Shown piece by piece: positions 21,430-33,097 of a stretch of DNA of 64,000 nt. The notes beneath the pieces are model-generated. The model was given only the letters and a program-made list of their open reading frames with translations. It ran no database searches and was not told where the DNA came from. Made by a program: the position numbers and the translations under genes. Where the stretch lies: positions 20,109,775-20,173,774 of the forward strand of contig JALGPY010000009.1 of the NCBI GenBank assembly GCA_023055425.1. Direction: 5' to 3'. The number at the start of each line of letters is the position of its first letter. Position 1 is the first letter of the stretch. This stretch comes from Linanthus parryae (Eukaryota; Streptophyta; Magnoliopsida; Ericales; Polemoniaceae).

Positions 21430-21690
21430 ATTTTAAGATATGTAGGTTGGATATCTGACCCACCCATTTCAAGGCGAGGCGACATGGAGGCCAATGCAAG
21501 TGAGGAAGAGATTGGTTCTTCATCCCTATCTTCTCTTACTAGACAGCCTCCTTTAGTTGCAGCCATGCTGGTTTTGGGTATGTCCATTGTCCAGGATATC
21601 AAGCTCGTAAAGTGCCATATTGCAGGGGTGGGTTGTGTCATTTACCCTTATATTGCTTTGGTTATGTCCTCAATTCTTTGATATCACTGT
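21430..21690 (+). repeat. Array unit type 4 (dispersed copy)
   Basis: Contains GATATGTAGGTTGGATATCTGACCCACCC-like sequence (compare 53218), GGCGAGGCGACATGGAGGCC, CCTTTAGTTGCAGCCATGC and AAGTGCCATATTGCAGGGG. It lacks the ~60-bp insertion seen in four array copies. Type 4 units have no box D-like end. Confidence 0.75.
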
Positions 21691-21697
21691 TAACTAG

Positions 21698-21935
21698 TAC
21701 TTCCTCCGAATCGCCTCTTTCTTTACGCTTTGACTTTTTTTTTACCTGTAGACCCCGTGATTTGGATTGCAAAACAATCCAAGTTTTTGATAATTTTTTA
21801 ATCTTTTACTCTACAACACCATGAAAAAATTATCAATAAGTTGGATCGTTTTGCTATCCAAATCACCGGGTCAAAGTGACCGAGGAATAATGACAAAAGT
21901 CAAAACGTAGAGAAAGAGGTGTTGCAGAGGTAGTA
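21698..21935. mobile_element. Stowaway MITE, about 238 bp
   Basis: The ends TACTTCCTCCGAATCGCC and TTGCAGAGGTAGTA are inverted repeats of the Stowaway type, starting and ending in TA. Almost the whole element folds into one hairpin: CGTGATTTGGATTGCAAAAC pairs with GTTTTGCTATCCAAATCACC. It sits between a type 4 and a type 5 unit. Confidence 0.85.
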
Positions 21936-22363
21936 TTGGAGATTATCTTAGCCAATGTTAAAGCCTGTTTGTTACCAGCTTCAAACAAAAATGAAAAGTG
22001 AAAATGAGGATGAGGCTTGATCAGAGAGATGGGAAGTTTCAAGGGGGTAGTTGCTACTCTCTGCAACTTCGTTGATATCAAAGCCAGTTATTTTCCATTT
22101 TTTTCAACAACCCTCAAATTACGTCATTCTTGTTGCTGCTAGTCTGCTGCTACTAGTACTGCTATTATTTGAGGCCATGATGATATTTCTAAGGAGCAAT
22201 CAATGTAACAGATGTTGAGGCTGTTTATCCCATTTATTGGCGAGGCAATTCCAAGGACATGAACTTTTCTATTGCCTTTCATTTTCCATTCCTCAACAGA
22301 TTCTTAGCTTCCAGACATGGCCATAGATAGAGGGAGAGAGAAAGATTACCCATTGCTGGTATT
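21936..22363 (+). repeat. Array unit type 5 (dispersed, 3'-truncated)
   Basis: Carries AGCCTGTTTGTTACCAGCTT, the hairpin segment GAGAGATGGGAAGTTTC, GAGGC at 22171 with ATGATGA at 22177, and TTGGCGAGGCAATTCCAAGG. It stops before the box D-like end. Confidence 0.75.
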
Positions 22364-22446
22364 GGCCCTGTTTGGATGAGCTAAACCATGGAGAATTATT
22401 GGATTATAATTTAAGATAGGATGGGTTCTGATTGCCAAACAGCCTC
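22364..22446. mobile_element. Short Tourist-like remnant (83 bp)
   Basis: The ends GGCCCTGTTTGG and CCAAACAGCCTC are inverted. Copies at 50433-50516 and 58464-58546 occupy the same place in related units, so it was duplicated with them. Confidence 0.55.
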
Positions 22447-22860
22447 AACATTGTAACGGTGCCCCCTCTTTATCCCTACACCAAACATGCTCTGTTTGTT
22501 AAAAAAAGAGTGAAAATGTTGATGAAGCTCGAGCAGAGAGATGGGAAGTTTCAAGAGGGTGGTTACCCCTCTCTACAAGGTGGTTGATCGTCAAAGCTAA
22601 TGATTTTCATTTTCTTCAACGACTCTCAAATCTCTTCCCTGCTTTGTTGCTGCTGCTACTAGTACCTGTGCTACTATTTGAGGCCGTGATGATATTTCCA
22701 TGGCCAACGGACGGATTATCACTCTCCTCTTTTTTACCAGACGTAGTAATTAATTGGATATTCGGGGGCCATTGTTTTGGTTCTTGCCGGAGGACTAGGG
22801 TTCAGATATGCTGCCCTGCCGGAAATAGCTAGGGTTCCGTTTTTTGGTTTCTTCCAGTGA
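22447..22860 (+). repeat. Degenerate type 5-like unit
   Basis: Has the hairpin segment (GCAGAGAGATGGG near 22534 against CCCCTCTCT) and GAGGC with GTGATGA at 22680-22692. The 3' half has diverged and no box D-like end is visible. Confidence 0.6.
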
Positions 22861-23424
22861 TCATTGTACTGGTGATGTTCAACTTCTTCTGCTGCATTGT
22901 TAGCTCAAACGTCAAATATTATATGGAGTAATCAGGGGGGTTCAGTGTGCCCTGTAAACAGGAGATTGTTTGCCACTCACTGAGGAGGAGGAGCATTTAT
23001 CTATCTATGTATAATGGCTCAAGGGTTAGTTCAAGGTGGTGCCTGTCTTCTTCATTGACTGCATTATGCGACACCTGTCTTGTTGCTGTGAGTTTCCCCG
23101 CAGATGATGATGTGATTCATACTATGTTTCAGATGATTTGAGGCATCTATGCTTGCTGTCGCACTCATCTCTCTATGTTAGCACATCGTGCGGTAAATCA
23201 CACCTTATGCTGGTATTTTGTCAAAGGGGAATGCAGCTAACTAGCTAAGCCAAAGCTTTTATACTCTGGACTTTCCGAATCGTTCGTTCTCACAGTGAGG
23301 TGGCTTAGAACCAACCACTATTCATGCTGGCGGCTTCAGGAAGTCTGTTGTAAAGTATGAATAATACGTATTGAAGATGTGGGGTATCTGAAGTTGGCGG
23401 CGAATACATATCCAGGTATGAGTA
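22861..23424. other. Gene-free stretch
   Basis: No gene recognised. Confidence 0.4.
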
Positions 23425-23670
23425 GTGGTGTCAATAGGGCCGGCCCACAGTTAAAACTGCCCCACCCCGCCCCGAAATACCCCTGAGGACCTAACCCAGC
23501 CCAGCCCATATCTCCCTAGCGCGGTCCTAAACGGCACTAGTGCAGTTTTTGTCCTCGGCTGGACCGGCCCGGCATGACCCCTCATACACGAAGCCCGGTT
23601 CGGGTCACCCCGGCCCCCTCATTCCACAATGATTTTTTTAAACCAGGTAATTGACCAATTTACCGCCATA

Positions 23671-23715
<45 letters not shown>

Positions 23716-23922
23716 AGTTTGGGGTGGGGGGGGGGGTAATTTAGTCAATCCGTTCAAAATAATAATAAATATATATAAACTTAAGTACCATATTTGTTTA
23801 GGCCCGTGACCGGTCCGGGCTACGCTTACTCCCCACCAACCTGCCCCGCCCCTTCCACCCCCGAGCCTCGAACCCAGCCCAGCCCCTACCAAACCCGACC
23901 CGGCCCGGCCCTTTGACACCAC
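23425..23922. mobile_element. GC-rich DNA element with GTGGTGTCAA-RGGGCCGG inverted ends
   Basis: GTGGTGTCAATAGGGCCGG (23425) is mirrored by CCGGCCCTTTGACACCAC (ending 23922). Both arms continue as GGCCCGGCC/CAGCCC-rich sequence, unlike the AT-rich surroundings. The middle holds a poly-A run (23673-23712) and a poly-G run. Ends of this kind mark an abundant non-coding plant element family. No target duplication could be fixed. Confidence 0.7.
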
Positions 23923-26900
23923 GAGGTATAACCATTAAAATATTTGCTGTTCAATATCTCAAAGTAGTACCGTATGAAATACTAAGTGGCTCTGGGGCAT
24001 TCTGAATCCAAATTTCGAAATAAAGGCACTCACACCTCTCAAATTGAGACAATGTCACTCTATCAGCATCCACCAAGAATCCCAACAATTAGTTAACACA
24101 TGGTGACTACCTTAGTCACCTAAAACCTCTCGAAGAGGCATCGCTCCCGCTCCCAAACCTTGCTCTGGCGCTTTCGAGACAAAATCTCGCTCTAAAGGCG
24201 CTCCAGAAAATAGAGAGCTCGTTTTCGTAGGCGAATTACTTTTTAAAGCCAATTTACCATTAGTTTGGACTATAGTTGATGACTAATCTCTACTTATTAT
24301 GTGTCAGTTTGATAATTCAACTATTTAAACATTATTCTTTCTTATTAAATCAACCTATCTGACAAATGAATACTGACAACCCCTTTAATAAAAGATATTC
24401 TCATGTGTAAAATCACATTATCATGTGTATATATTAGTTTTCGTCATAGAGTTATAGTAAATAAATATTATATATAGACGCTCTCGTGACGCTCTCAAAT
24501 GCAATCCTTCTGAAATTAGACGTTTTCCCGCTCCCGCTCCAGTTCGCGCTCCCGCTTCGCTCCCGCTCTGCAGCTATAGAAATTCCGCTAGCTGAAGTAA
24601 AATTATTACGTCATACAGGCATGCTGATAATTTATGTGTTAGTTGATTTATTGAAATCGATAAAAAGTGTTGCAGATTTTGGATATTTTTGTTCTCCCTC
24701 TTTACTTCAGGACATGTTTTGTGAACCATGGAAGTCAGTTATGCATGGGTATGGGCCTTGTTCTGACTTCTGACAAGATATATATGTACATGTGTGTGTA
24801 AATCAAGTGTATGTTTTACAAAATAATTGGCAAACCATGTGCACAGTTCAGACTGAACTAATCAGTCTTATATTATTGAATCCAAAGCATTAATGTATTT
24901 TGCTTCACGTGCAACTTTAGATAAACAAAGGTCCTTTTACTAAGAAACTTTAGATAATCAGCCATGTCATTTTCATGTTTATTGCAGCTGGTCATTGGTC
25001 CAGTTATATCACCATCACTTCCATCTTGTAAATTACACTGTTTGGTCACCACATAACACACAGTATGAGTTCTTCAGAGACCATTTGAAAGGTTACATGA
25101 AATAACTCTTAACAATTACTAAAATCTTATCGGAAACAAGCAATACTACGTATATAGCAAGTAGTATGAAGGGGAGGATGCAACTACTGAATAGAACAAG
25201 CGTATAAAATGTGGCTAAAGTGTTAAAATTCTGAATAACATACAGAAAGAGAGATCTGGGTAGTAGGTATCACTGATCCCTCAGAAGATCAAAAAAAAAA
25301 AAAGAAGCGAAGATTTGGTTGCGGATAGTGACATGTTTTTGTTGATTAGCTCAAAGATTGAGCACTAATTTCAGGGCCACAGCAGAAGTTCTCCAAGGGC
25401 AGTGGAGTTCTTTTTTTGAGATAAATACTAGGGCAGTGGAGTTAGTTGCATTTGTATATTTAGTATTATTCGTTGTCAGCATCCAAACTGCTACTGGAAC
25501 TGACAAAATATGAAAAAGGTTAGCAAGAGAACAAAACTATCAAGATGTTGCTAACTAAGCACATCTCAAACTCTTATGATAGCTTTATGGTTGCATGACT
25601 TCAGGAAAGTTCCATCATTTGATATGTTATTCGTTAGCTCTCTCGATCTCTCTGAGTAGCGCTGGTGGTGTCTGGTAGTGTATCATTATATGTATATTAT
25701 CAATTTTAATAGTTCCAACTTTATTCAAAAAGCCTAATCTGTAGGAGATCAGCAGTAATTTAGGGGGGGGGGGGGGGGGAATTATATGAAAACTCCAAAA
25801 ACTTACAACTGTGGACTTGGTGAAGCAAAGCATAATCCCATGAGGAGGGAATCAATGATCAAGATTCCAGATAGTAGTAAGTTAGTATATCCTAATTGAG
25901 TTTGGACCGTTGACTCTCCTCCCTAGGTTGTTGATTTATTCCGTTTCCTGTCATTTTATTAAATTGGAACTATTGATCTTAAGTAAGTCTCGAACGCGTT
26001 TCAGCTCGGTAAGATGAAAAAAGGGTGAAATTTCTACTAATGTGGCCTTCAAACTTTCTTCTCTATGGATGGGCTAGCAATTATGTACTGTAAAAGACAA
26101 ATATGCAAGCAGCTCATTTATGTTCAGAATAATAGTATTTGTAATAATAATAAAGGATGAATGATAAGTGGAAGATGACAACCTTATTTCATAAGTATCC
26201 TATAATTGATAATTTGGATGTTAACATTATTGTCTTATATTTTAAAGGAAGAGGTTGAGGAGATGATTAGTCTCTACTTGTATTAAGCAAAAATTTAAAG
26301 CGATTAGTGAGCGAAGATGGATTGGATATTTGATATACTAGTAGTAGAACCTAATTAATATTTTAAGGAGGAGGGGACCCTGGTAGATTCGGAGGGCTCC
26401 CACAGAAATAGAGTGGCAATAATTGAAGATTAGTCTGTGATATTCAGTTGCAAATTGCTTTAGTATGAAATAATACTAAGTAGTAAGTAGTACTAGAACT
26501 TGGTTATTAAACTTGGGAGCTTTACAAGTAGATTTGGAAATGATGGCAATACTTTGGATGGGATGGGCAAAGTGCAAAATTGCCATGAAATTACGAAAGT
26601 CGTATTAAACAAATGTAGTTCTTGCAAGGCTCAATGCATCTGATTAGTCAAACAGAGTTGGCTAACAAAAAGTTTTGTGAACAATAAAAAGATAATCTTT
26701 GCTTTTCTGTGATCATCCATGTATATTTCGAATCCACGCGCACACACACACACACAAAATCTATGAGCTGATTAAAAATACATTGTTAGTGTTAGTGGGT
26801 GATCTGTGAAGGACAGGAAATGCCAAAGAAATAGTCTCCCAGTTGGCAGTGAATATCTGGGGATGGTCTAACCAGCTTTCCCCTTTTTATAACTAGTTCT

Positions 26901-27615
26901 AGTAGAAATTGTGGATTACTAACTCATTTTTAAATTCTTAATCGACTTCAAAACAGACAAAAGAAAAGACGGGCTTCTTGTAGAGAGGGTGTAGTATTTA
27001 AGATGGAATAATATCTTTACTGGACTGAATTTAATTTAGCGTCCACATCTTAGGTGTAGTTGGATGGAGGATGATGAATTTCAACTTCTACAACTACTAG
27101 ATGTTTACACATTTTTGGGTAAAAAGTGTAGAGGCTAGCTAGCTTATTGACCACCTTCAATTAATTAGAAAGGAGGAGCAGAGCATGTAAATGGGAGTAA
27201 TGACTTACAGCGTAAGCCATGAGCATGCACACAATAAATTACTGCATACACCTTGAATAGTAGCTATAGCTTGGTGTCCAGGCTTAACATGGAAGATTCA
27301 TACTAGTAGTGCTAAACAGAGAGAGTGATTGATTAATTAACTAATTGTGGTAATTACGTAAAAAGTAGAGAACTTTTTGGAGAAGCAGTCGTAGTTGTGT
27401 TTCTCAAAAATCTCACAAGCAAAGGTAAGTCAGGAAAAGCGCCAGCTTAGTTAGGAATGACCGAGCATGAACCTTTTTGGTAGCTAGCTCGAGGACTAGG
27501 GAACAACTTCTGTATAGTTTCTGGCTTTTGTGGAAAACAGCTGAAGAATAAGCGTAACAACAAGGCACATTCGAAAAAGATTATAATCTATAAAACAACA
27601 TTAGTTTACACGAGA

Positions 27616-27617
<2 letters not shown>
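23923..27617. other. 3.7-kb gene-free stretch
   Basis: AT-rich sequence with no gene recognised on either strand. A CGCTCCCGCTCC-type repeat appears near 24145 and again near 24530. A run of G lies at about 25762-25779 and a CA run at about 26739-26756. Open frames are short and show no domain. Confidence 0.45.

Positions 27618-27692
<75 letters not shown>
27618..27692. repeat. (GTA)25 microsatellite
   Basis: About 25 uninterrupted GTA units (75 bp). Its length and purity suggest a highly mutable locus. Confidence 0.95.
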
Positions 27693-27721
27693 ATTGAAGA
27701 AATTAAACTGCTTCTCTGGAA

Positions 27722-27830
27722 GTAGTCGTTTAGCTCAGTGGTTAATAGAGCCCTGAGGCAGTTCATTGAGGCCTTGAGTTTGAGTCTTCCTTGAAGCAGT
27801 AGTGTAGGTTAGAATATAATTTATATGATG
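27722..27830 (+). mobile_element. tRNA-like SINE remnant
   Basis: An A-box-like TTTAGCTCAGTGGTTAA at about 27729 and a B-box-like GAGTTTGAGTC about 50 bases later give the layout of a tRNA-derived SINE. It differs from the SINEs at 8158 and 60920 and resembles the widespread Au-SINE head. Target duplications were not resolved. Confidence 0.55.
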
Positions 27831-29047
27831 TTCTATGTACTTTGGGGGAAAGAAAAAACTGCTCTGCATTTGGACCGACTTGTGCAGCAGGGTATGCATA
27901 TGATCAATAGAAATAGAAGCTCTTGGAATCCAATGCAGCAACATTTGAAGATTTGAGTCAGTCAAATATCTTCCCCCCATGTGCAGTTCCGGGATTTAGA
28001 ATAGTAAATATACTGGAGTCAGTTTTCTTTTCTTTCCTCCAGATACATGTTTAGTCCAAGAAGAATACGCCTTATTAGTCAAAGGAGTAACCCAAAGTTT
28101 TAAGAGTATTCAAGTAGTAGTCGTCGTATTACTTTACTACTACTATGTTTTGTGCATAGGAAATGAGGAGATGGGATTGGTACATCACCTCTATGACTTC
28201 AACTTTCCATTAATATTTTAATTGGATGGAACCTTGGAAACGAAAAAAATAAATAATAATCGACAGAAGGGATTAATGCCTGCCTACCGTGGGTGGAATC
28301 AATTAAGCTGACTTGTTGTCTAATTTGTTAGCCCAAAAACCTATGTAGTATTAGATCACATCTATGTTTGACTTGAGATACCAAGTACTAGTAGTAGTTG
28401 TTGGTAAAAAACATGACTTGATCGTTCTTGACTAAATCTACTGAATAGAGTTATTATTGGCCTGATGAATATCTTATTAGTTACTACAAGTAGTATTTAG
28501 GTTGATAAGAGTGTTTTTTGGCGGTGGCCTTTAATGAAAGGGAATATGATAGTCGGTCAGGAAGCAAACTGAATTTACGTTCTAGTCAGTCAGTGTAATG
28601 AGGGAGGAGATGATCGATGAAGAATGATTGACCAGTAATATGTTTATTTATCCTCCTGAAGGGAGAGGATTGACTGATTCGGATTAATTAACTTTTTTTT
28701 CCTGCACAACTTTTCCACAGTACCCTTCTCACGTGCGATAATGTAGCTCTGACAATGACATGTAAAGTTTTATTTACCAATGGTAATTATGTACGTCATG
28801 ATTACTTGAGCATGGCCAGTAGTAACAGTAATTACAGGACTCGTGCATAAGCAGCAGCAAGTTTAAAGAGCTGGCACAAAACAATTTGTAATTGCTACCA
28901 TATGATAACTTGCAGCGGTATGTAGTTTACTTATTTACTATTTGTAAAGTTAACTAGTAGTACATGAGATCATGCTGCCCTTTCTCTTGGGTAAGTTAAC
29001 CTTGAAAAAAGTGAATTACTAGCAGTATACTTGTAGTAAAACTAACA
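27831..29047. other. Gene-free stretch upstream of the SDR gene
   Basis: No gene recognised. TAGTAGT-type short repeats are scattered through it. Confidence 0.4.
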
Positions 29048-29249
29048 AGGGCGGATCCACTAAGAGTGTTGTGGGGACTAAAGCGCCCACCCAACTTTCG
29101 GAAATTGCAATGTTACCATATATTGTGTCCAATAAATTCAGTTTAACCCCCATTGAAATTAAATAATTTCCCTTATAACTTATGTTTTTCATAAACATAT
29201 TATATTTTTGAAATTTAGCCCCCACTATGAAAAAAATTGGATCTGCCCT
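29048..29249. mobile_element. MITE-like element, 202 bp
   Basis: AGGGCGGATCCA at 29048 is mirrored by TGGATCTGCCCT ending at 29249. The interior is AT-rich and non-coding. It lies about 260 bp upstream of the SDR TATA box. Confidence 0.6.
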
Positions 29250-29510
29250 GGAGTAGTAGTATGATAAAAGGAGGAAATAGGAAAGACAGGAGGGTTATGA
29301 TGGGGAAATGAAAGTAGTAGTACTGTGGTTGAATGAATGACAAAGATCTAATCCTCTTGGCTTGATTAGATTAGATTAAATTAAGTAGTAGTATTAGTAG
29401 TATTAGATTAATGGGGGGAGGAGGAGGGGGGATTGATTCCCTAAACCCCACCACAAGCCATTATTAGCCCATTACCAGCACCAGCAGTAGCACCACCATC
29501 TTTATAGTAC

Positions 29511-29517
29511 TATAAAA
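29511..29517 (+). promoter_or_regulatory. Probable TATA box of the SDR gene
   Basis: TATAAAA in the context AGTACTATAAAAACC, about 300 bases before the start codon. Transcription would begin near 29540-29550, giving a pyrimidine-rich 5' leader with CTCTCTCT runs, which is common in plants. Confidence 0.65.
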
Positions 29518-29810
29518 ACCCTGTTTCTTCCCATTCATTTGATCACTTGCACCTTTTTCCTTTCTGCGTTTCTCTCCATCCATCTCCTTCTCTATCTTCT
29601 CCAACCAGACCCATCTACCACCAAATTTCCTTTAAAACCTCTCTCTCTGTATCGTCGATCCTGACAAAAAGCCACGCCTAGTCTATCGCTATCTATTGTG
29701 ATTACTCCTACAAAGTGCATATACTACAGGACACTTTTTTTTCATCAAAAGTCATATAGCCCACCCCATCACCACCCCCACCCGGCTGAAACAAGGAAGG
29801 AAGAAGAGAT

Positions 29811-30911
29811 ATGCTGGAAACGCTCAATTACCTTCTAGGCTCTAATGGCCCTAGCGGATACGGTTCCAAATCCACCGCTGAGCAAGTTACAGAAACTATT
29901 GCTCCTCCCCCTGACCTGCGTGGTGGTGGTGGTGGCGGCTCTTGTAATATCATCACTGCCATCATCACTGGTGCCACCTCCGGGATTGGAGCTGAAACAG
30001 CACGTGTGCTGGCCATGCGTGGAGCCAGGCTTGTCCTCCCTGCTCGCAACCTCAAGGCCGCAGAAGACACCAAGGCTCGTATCCTATCTGAGTTTCCTGA
30101 TGCACAGATCATGGTTATGTCTCTGGACCTCAGCTCCTTTTCTTCCGTCAGAAGCTTCGTTTCAAAGTTCGAGTCCCACAATTTACCCCTCAACCTCCTC
30201 ATAAACAATGCAGGTAAATTCTCATACAGCCATGGGATGTCAGAAGATGGGATAGAAATGACATTTGCCACCAATTATTTAGGACACTTTCTGTTGACGA
30301 AGCTGTTGGTGAAGAAGATGATAGAAACAGCAAAGGGGAGTGGGGTTCAAGGACGAATAGTAAACGTCTCCTCCAGCATCCACACCTGGTTTTCCGGCGA
30401 CTTGCTTCAGTCTCTCCGTCTTATCACCTCCAGCTCCAGACAGAAGAACAACAACAACAACAACAACAAAAGTGGCGGTGGCAGAAGTAAATACGATCCT
30501 ACACGTGCATATGCTCTGTCGAAGCTTGCCAATGTTCTGCATACCAAGGAACTTGCTCGCAGGCTCCTCAAGGATGAAGATGGAAATTATGTTACGGTGA
30601 ATTGTGTTCATCCGGGTATTGTTAGAACCAGGCTCACCCGAGATCGCGAGGGTATCATTACAGATCTGGTATTTTTCTTGGCATCCAAACTCCTGAAAAC
30701 AATTCCCCAGGCGGCTGCTACAACTTGCTATGTGGCAACTCATCCCATGCTATTAAACGTCAATGGAAAGTACTTCTCAGACTGCAACGAAGCATCCACA
30801 TCCAAACTGGGATCAAGCAGTGCAGAGGCTGCAAGGTTGTGGGACATCTCGGAGCTCATGGTTAACGGACATCACCTTCACCACTCAAACAACAACATTA
30901 GTTTCTCCTAA
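29811..30911 (+). CDS. Short-chain dehydrogenase/reductase, TIC32/retinol-dehydrogenase-like
   Basis: A complete 366-residue frame for a classical SDR, an NAD(P)(H)-dependent oxidoreductase with a Rossmann fold. Visible motifs are the cofactor loop TGATSGIG (53-60), NNAG (132-135), VSSS (186-189) with the catalytic Ser, YALSK (234-238) with catalytic Tyr234 and Lys238, and HPG (267-269). Arg79 in LPARN suggests NADP(H). The N-terminus (MLETLNYLLGSNGPSGYGSK, then STAEQVT) is typical of the plant TIC32-like/WWOX-like SDRs. Family members are usually about 315-335 residues. The extra length here comes from a Gly run (38-43), a spacer with seven Asn (213-219) and a His/Asn tail. Within the open frame no intron is needed. 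The start is the first ATG after the leader and gives the conserved N-terminus. No hydrophobic signal is clear. The substrate cannot be told; TIC32 itself acts at the chloroplast inner envelope, but that role is not implied for this paralogue. Confidence 0.93.
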   Translation: MLETLNYLLGSNGPSGYGSKSTAEQVTETIAPPPDLRGGGGGGSCNIITAIITGATSGIGAETARVLAMRGARLVLPARNLKAAEDTKARILSEFPDAQIMVMSLDLSSFSSVRSFVSKFESHNLPLNLLINNAGKFSYSHGMSEDGIEMTFATNYLGHFLLTKLLVKKMIETAKGSGVQGRIVNVSSSIHTWFSGDLLQSLRLITSSSRQKNNNNNNNKSGGGRSKYDPTRAYALSKLANVLHTKELARRLLKDEDGNYVTVNCVHPGIVRTRLTRDREGIITDLVFFLASKLLKTIPQAAATTCYVATHPMLLNVNGKYFSDCNEASTSKLGSSSAEAARLWDISELMVNGHHLHHSNNNISFS

Positions 30912-31180
30912 GCCTGCCTGCCTATGAGAAACAATGTTTAGTTCCGCTGTGAGATTAATGTCAGGGAGCTAGCTAGATTACATATATAGCATACTAGTTA
31001 GTACTAGTAGAAGTAGTAGATAGATATATGGTTATATGCTTGTAAGCCCTGTAGTACGTACGTAGTCAATGTAGTCGTAGCTACCCCAATTAAGTCTTAT
31101 GTATAATAATAATAATTATAATATATATACGCAGCAAACATTATAAAGTACCACGTACCAAAAAAAAGTATCATATGTTG
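30912..31180 (+). terminator. 3' region of the SDR gene
   Basis: After the stop codon an AT-rich stretch carries AATAATAATAATAATTATAAT at about 31105-31125, the likely polyadenylation signal region. Its exact end is not determinable. Confidence 0.45.
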
Positions 31181-32558
31181 TGGGGGGGTATTTGACCCAT
31201 TTCTTCGCGACGCAATTCCAAGGACATAGACTTTCGTTCGTCTTTCATTTCACATTCCTAAAAAAAAATTCTAGGTTCCAAGAATGGGGCTGATTTTGTT
31301 TGTTGGCCTCGTCCGGGTAAGTAAATGTTGAACTTATTTGTACATGGATTTTGCAGCCATTGTGGAATACCAGATGCCTCCTCATTTGCACTCCATGCTA
31401 AAACTGGAATACCAGATCTGAGCCTCCTCATTTTGCACTCATTGCCTTTGTCAAAAAATTTGCATACCATTTTTTTTTTTTGAGAAAGCGTACCATTATA
31501 GATGCTCCAGGAGTTGGAATCTGAAGTTGTTTTTGGTTCACATTTTGATGAGAAGATTTTTAACCAATTAGGAGTGTTAGGAGAGATTTTTGTGTTTCTG
31601 TCTGTGCTCAGTTGGGGGGGGGGGGGGGGGGGGGTTGTACAAAATTTGTCATCTATAAGTTACTGGTGAGTTATTTGTGTTTAAAGATAATAATTCTAAT
31701 TTTCACTTAATACGTGTTTGGTATCGAACTTTAACTCTGGGCTGAAGCTGTAAAAAGATTTTTGTTTTTCTGTATACCTGTTTATACCTTGAGCATTATC
31801 TTCTCCTTAGTGAATAAATTAAGAATTATATTTTTTAATTTTTAAGTAAAATGTAGTATGGTCTTATTATCAGAATACTCAATTACTATACTTTTGTACA
31901 GATTTTTTTTCAGCCTCTAAATTTCTAGTGCACTGAAACCCTTAATCTTCTGCACCAAAACACGCATTTGACACTTTGCACAGTTGCTTCGCTTTCTCCT
32001 CACAAATCAACCGCCCTCCTTTCTGTAGCAGCAGTATCTGTTGGCTGCAATCAATATTTGCTTCATTACCACCACCACCACCAGAAGGACCACTGCTGCT
32101 GCCACCAGCACCACTACCACCACCATCTTCTTCTTCAACACCCCAAACGTAACAACCAACAAGATTCAAGAGGCCACGATGACAAGTCTTTTTGTTACTG
32201 GTTAGTTCCTCTCTCCGATCAGAATTTGGTGAATTATTTTGGTTTTGGAATTGAGAATCTTGATATGATGCTAATGCTGTGGATGGAACCTTTTCCAATT
32301 GGGAATTGATTCCTATACTAGTTTCTTTTATCATTGCAGTCCACTTTTGGTTAGTAGTAGTAGTAGACAGTGCGGATAGATCTTCTGCTCTTGGGTTCAA
32401 TGTAAGAGAGTAAGAGATTGGTTCTTTATCCATATCTTCTCATACTAGACAGCCTCTTTTAGTTGCAGCCTTGCAGGCATGCTGGTTTCGGTAATGTATC
32501 AAGCTGGTAAAGTGCCATATCTCAGAGGTTGTTTATGTCATTTACTCTTGTATCTTCT

Positions 32559-32595
<37 letters not shown>

Positions 32596-32662
32596 AGAAG
32601 CCCTTATATCTTCTTTGAACACATCCCCGGCCATTATGTCCTCCATTGATATCACTATTAAC
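31181..32662 (+). repeat. Degenerate units of the array family, proximal block 1
   Basis: Contains the 3' part of a type 5 unit (31190-31450: TTTGACCCATTTCTTCGCG, the GGGTAAGTAAATG/GATTTTGCAGCC pair, then CCAGATCTGAGCCTC). A ~700-bp segment shared with 33610-34330 and 59110-59790 follows (GAAGTTGTTTTTGGTTCAC, a poly-G run, TGGTAT, then GTAGCAGCAGTATCTG). A type 1-like and a type 4-like fragment come next. A poly-T run sits at 32562-32594. Confidence 0.75.
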
Positions 32663-32884
32663 TACTACCTGTGTTTCTTCTGTATCAGCCTATGATTTGA
32701 TTAGCAAAACGATACAAAAAACTGACAATCTTTGCATGCTCTTGTAGAGTAGACTTTACTCTACAACACCATGAAAAATTACCGAAAGATTACATCGTTT
32801 TGCTATCTAAATCACCGAGTCAAAGTGACACAGTTACTAGTTGAAATGTCAAACCAGAACTATACAGAAGAAATGGAGGTAGTA
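32663..32884. mobile_element. Stowaway MITE, about 222 bp
   Basis: TACTACCTGTGTTTCTTCTG and its mirror CAGAAGAAATGGAGGTAGTA form the ends. The interior AGCAAAACGAT/ATCGTTTTGCT arms match those of the 21698 copy. Confidence 0.8.
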
Positions 32885-33097
32885 CTTTGTTTCGCCAAGA
32901 AGTTCCGAAGTTCGCTAAAGGTAGGTCACTTTGGCCGGCTAACTAACTTTTTCATAATATTGTAGTGCTAAGAAAGATTTACAATTATGAAACCATTTAA
33001 CAATTTTTCGTATCATATCGTTAGTTAAATTAGCCGGTCAAAGTGAATTGATGAACAGTGCACACACGGGGAAGATTGTGGCGAAATGGAGGTAGTA
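32882..33097. mobile_element. Second Stowaway-like MITE, abutting the first
   Basis: TACTTTGTTTCGCCAAGAAG and GTGGCGAAATGGAGGTAGTA are inverted ends. CACTTTGGCCGGCTAACTAA pairs with TTAGTTAAATTAGCCGGTCA inside. It shares a border with the element at 32663, so one inserted next to the end of the other. Confidence 0.7.

Noticed and set aside
29828..30743. Antisense open frames across the SDR gene
   Set aside because: They are shadows of the coding strand with no domain signal.
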